From Cichorium intybus (taxonomy: Eukaryota > Streptophyta > Magnoliopsida > Asterales > Asteraceae), in contig CM042012.1 of NCBI GenBank assembly GCA_023525715.1, positions 57,222,705 to 57,286,704 of the forward strand: DNA of 64,000 nt, read 5' to 3'. Position 1 is the first letter of the stretch. Each line of letters opens with the position of its first letter. Positions 58,654-64,000 of this stretch are shown one piece after another. Under the pieces are notes generated by a model, which was not told the origin of the DNA, ran no database searches, and was given only the letters and a program-made list of their open reading frames with translations. The position numbers and the translations under genes are program-made.

Positions 58654-60345
58654 CGCTCTTAAAATTTGGAGGCATTACCTTTACGGCACTAAATGCGTAA
58701 TTTTCACCGACCACAAGAGCTTGCAACATATTCTTAATCAAAAGGAACTCAATATGAGACAAACACGATGGGTCGAACTCCTAAATGATTACGAGTGCGA
58801 AATACGCTATCATCCGGGCAAGGCAAACGTGGTAGCCGACGCGTTAAGTCGAAAAGAACATGCCAAAGCATTTCATTTAATATGTTCTCCTATCTTGTCC
58901 AATCTCAGTGACCGAATTCGAGGAGCCCCATACTCGGCAATTACCAAAAATGACATGCCCACGGAAATTGATGGGGAGTTGGAAAGTAAATCTGATGGTA
59001 TTTTCTATTATCAAGATCGCATCTGGATCCCAGATCGTGACAATCTTCGTACCTTCCTGATGGAAGAAATCCATAAAACTCGATATTCCATTCATCCTGG
59101 TGCTGACAAGATGTATCATGGCCTGAGAACCAATCATTGGTGGTCGGGAATGAAAAAGGATATTGCTTTATTCGTGGCCAAATGTCTTACATGTTCCAGG
59201 GTCAAAGCAGAACATCAACGACCCTCTGGACTATTGGTCCAACCGGTAATCCCCGAGTGGAAATGGGAAGCGATCGCCATGGATTTCGTAACCAAACTTC
59301 CCCGTACCACCAAGGGACACGACAGCATTTAGGTAATCATTGACCGTTTGACCAAATCCGCTCATTTCCTTCCCATCCGTGAACATTTCAAGGTCGAACA
59401 ACTTGCTCGGATTTACATCGACGAGATAGTTAGTCGGCATGGCATCCCTCTCAGCATCATTTCAGATCGTGATGGGAGATTTCTCTCTCGGTTTTGGCAA
59501 TCACTTCAAGCAGCCATGGGAACCCGCCTCGATCTGAGTACCGCCTATCATCCTCAAACCGATGGTCAATCTGAGAGGACAATTCAAACACTCGAAGATA
59601 TGTTGAGGGCGTGTGTCTTAGATTTCGGAGGAAACTGGGACCCTCATTTACCGTTGGTGGAATTCTCCTATAATAACAGTTATCATTCTAGCATCAAGAT
59701 GCCGCCATTTGAGGCATTGTATGGCCGTAAATGCCGATCTCCTATTTGCTGGCATGAAATTGGCGAGTCCCACGTGATTCGTGCAACAGTGGATTCTCCA
59801 ATCGTTGGTCCTGAGCTTATCCAGGAAACAACCGACAAAATCACTCAGATTCGCAATAACCTTCTCGTAGCTCGTACCGACAAAAGAGTTACGCCGACAA
59901 GCGACGCAAACCGCTTGAATTTTCCGTGGGTGACATGGTCATGTTAAAAGTGTCCCCATGGAAAGGTGTGGTTCGATTTGGACGCAAAGGTAAATTGGCA
60001 CCATGCTATGTAGGCCCGTTCAAAATCCTGAAAAGGATCGGACCAGTAGCCTACGAGTTGGATCTACCAATAGAGCTTAATAAAGTTCACCCAGTATTTC
60101 ATATAGCCAACCTCAAGAAGTGTTTAGCTGACGAGAACCTTCATGTTCCTCTCGAGGATATCCAAATCGGCGAGACAATGCAATTTATCGAGAAACCCTT
60201 GGAAATTGCAGACCGAAAGGAAAAGCAACTCAAAAGAAGTCGCATTCCCCTGGTCAAGGTTAGGTGGCAGTCAGCACGTGGACCTGAGTATACATGGGAG
60301 CGTGAGGATCAAATGCGTACCAAATACCCGCAACTTTTCTCTTAA
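58654..60345 (+). pseudogene. pol: Gypsy-T RNase H end, integrase and chromodomain-like C-terminus
   Basis: Continues Gypsy-T pol from the insertion: FTDHKSLQHI and YHPGKANVVADALSR end RNase H. The integrase zinc domain shows H, H and C residues in HPGADKMYHGL and CLTCSRVKAEHQ; the core has D in AMDFVTKLP, D in IISDRDGRF and E in TDGQSERTIQTL. A TAG at 59330-59332 and a +1 shift near 59870-59880 interrupt it. After VGDMVMLKVSPWKG, the GPF domain (CYVGPFKIL) and a chromodomain-like end (RIPLVKVRWQ, TWEREDQM, KYPQLF) follow. Chromodomain group II elements of the Tekay type end this way; it would guide integration to chromatin. Confidence 0.92.
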
Positions 60346-60395
60346 GGTACTATCTTCTTAAATTTCGGGACGAAATTTCCTAAAGTAGGGGAGAC

Positions 60396-63244
<2,849 letters not shown>

Positions 63245-64000
63245 TGTAATCTCTAGATTCCGAAAGGGCTTAGAATAATATTGGATCGAATTCCACGAAC
63301 TTCTTGGATCGATCAGAAGTGTCATGAACATGTCCTGATGACTTAATGCTTGGAGCATAGTAAGTTGGATTCAGGATATAGTCTGGCTGGGAATACTAGA
63401 TGGATTATTTGAACACACGTGAGAAATCATTTGGAAATGGTTGGGGTGAATGTGGTAATAATAATTTGAAAGGAGTTTCAAATCGGTAATTATTAACATC
63501 AGGACATGGTACTTAAGGACTTCATAGTTAAAGAGTTTCGTTGGTATTCTGATGGAGCGCGTGTGGTTCACCGGCACATCATAACACCTCGAAATAGTCT
63601 TAGGGTGCAGTCATGTAGACTAAAGACCCCGAGAACCATGGGAAGTCACAATACACATCACCAGAATGGAGTTAGGAGAGAGAGAAAATGACAGAATAAC
63701 ATATTGAAATATCTTCGGAAGAGCATCCAATTGGATCATCTGCAATGCAGTGTATCAGTGTAAGACACTTTTTGGATACATAGAAAGAGTGAAAAGTTCA
63801 TGTAGACATAGATATAAAACTTGAATTGAAAGTTTAAAAGAAATCAAGAAACCGATAATAGTTTTATGACAATATCCGACTTGGTGATTACCTCGTGGAG
63901 ACTTGGTAATAAGCAGGAGTAGCTGCCAGTCAGATTTTATGTTTCGCTTTCGCATGTTTTACTTCCCGAATAATTTAATTATTCAAAAGGTCCACAGTCG
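63245..64000 (+). mobile_element. Copia-C, right segment
   Basis: Continues Copia-C after Gypsy-T with the second TGTAA. It aligns to the reverse complement of about 52,500-53,290 in Copia-D, including the hairpin TGATG/CATCA at 63550-63581. The window ends some hundreds of bases before the expected 3' LTR. No credible ORF. Confidence 0.87.

Overview
The window looks like intergenic DNA from a large, repeat-rich flowering-plant genome, a eudicot and perhaps Asteraceae. That placement is inferred from the kinds of retrotransposon present, not from a diagnostic gene. I see no free-standing host gene. Practically all 64 kb is LTR retrotransposons nested several levels deep, and I could resolve most boundaries from LTR ends, primer-binding sites (PBS) and target-site duplications (TSD).

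Layout, with names coined here. Copia-A (1-6220, +) is the right part of an autonomous-type but decayed Ty1/copia element, ending in its 3' LTR. It abuts Gypsy-R (6221-13937), a decayed Ty3/gypsy element of the Tat/Retand type with a second RNase H, a 58-bp tandem array and an intron-containing antisense ORF. Copia-B (13938-16313, +) is inserted in that antisense ORF, and Copia-C (16314-21249, +) is inserted in the gag of Copia-B. Copia-C is split twice and reappears at 45325-45577 and 63245-64000. The first interruption is SIRE-S (21250-45324, -, TSD CAATA), a Ty1/copia element with a long extra ORF after pol. The second is Gypsy-T (45578-63244, +, TSD TGTAA), a Tekay-like chromovirus. SIRE-S itself contains LARD-L (28220-38972, -, TSD CTTCT), a non-autonomous element with LTRs of about 3.5 kb. 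Gypsy-T contains Copia-D (51049-58648, -, TSD GTTTT), a complete gag-only relative of Copia-C.

The most interesting content is cargo. LARD-L has no gag or pol but carries, antisense to itself, an RWP-RK (RKD-like) transcription-factor gene with two clean in-frame GT-AG introns, a TATA box and a duplicated upstream block. SIRE-S carries, antisense and between pol and its extra ORF, a compact gene for a double-Agenet (Tudor-like) protein with its own TATA box and poly(A) signal. It is divergent from the extra ORF, which also has a TATA-like box.

The four related copia elements share a hairpin module with a conserved loop core (GTGTGGTTTACCGG or close variants). It occurs twice in each leader and again in the 3' non-coding part of the gag-only members. 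Stem changes between copies are largely compensatory, which suggests a selected RNA structure, possibly for packaging or dimerisation. Most coding regions carry single stops (many explicable as C-to-T or G-to-A), frameshifts or deletions, so they are annotated as pseudogenes. The LTR pairs of SIRE-S, LARD-L and Copia-D are nearly identical, so those insertions are recent.
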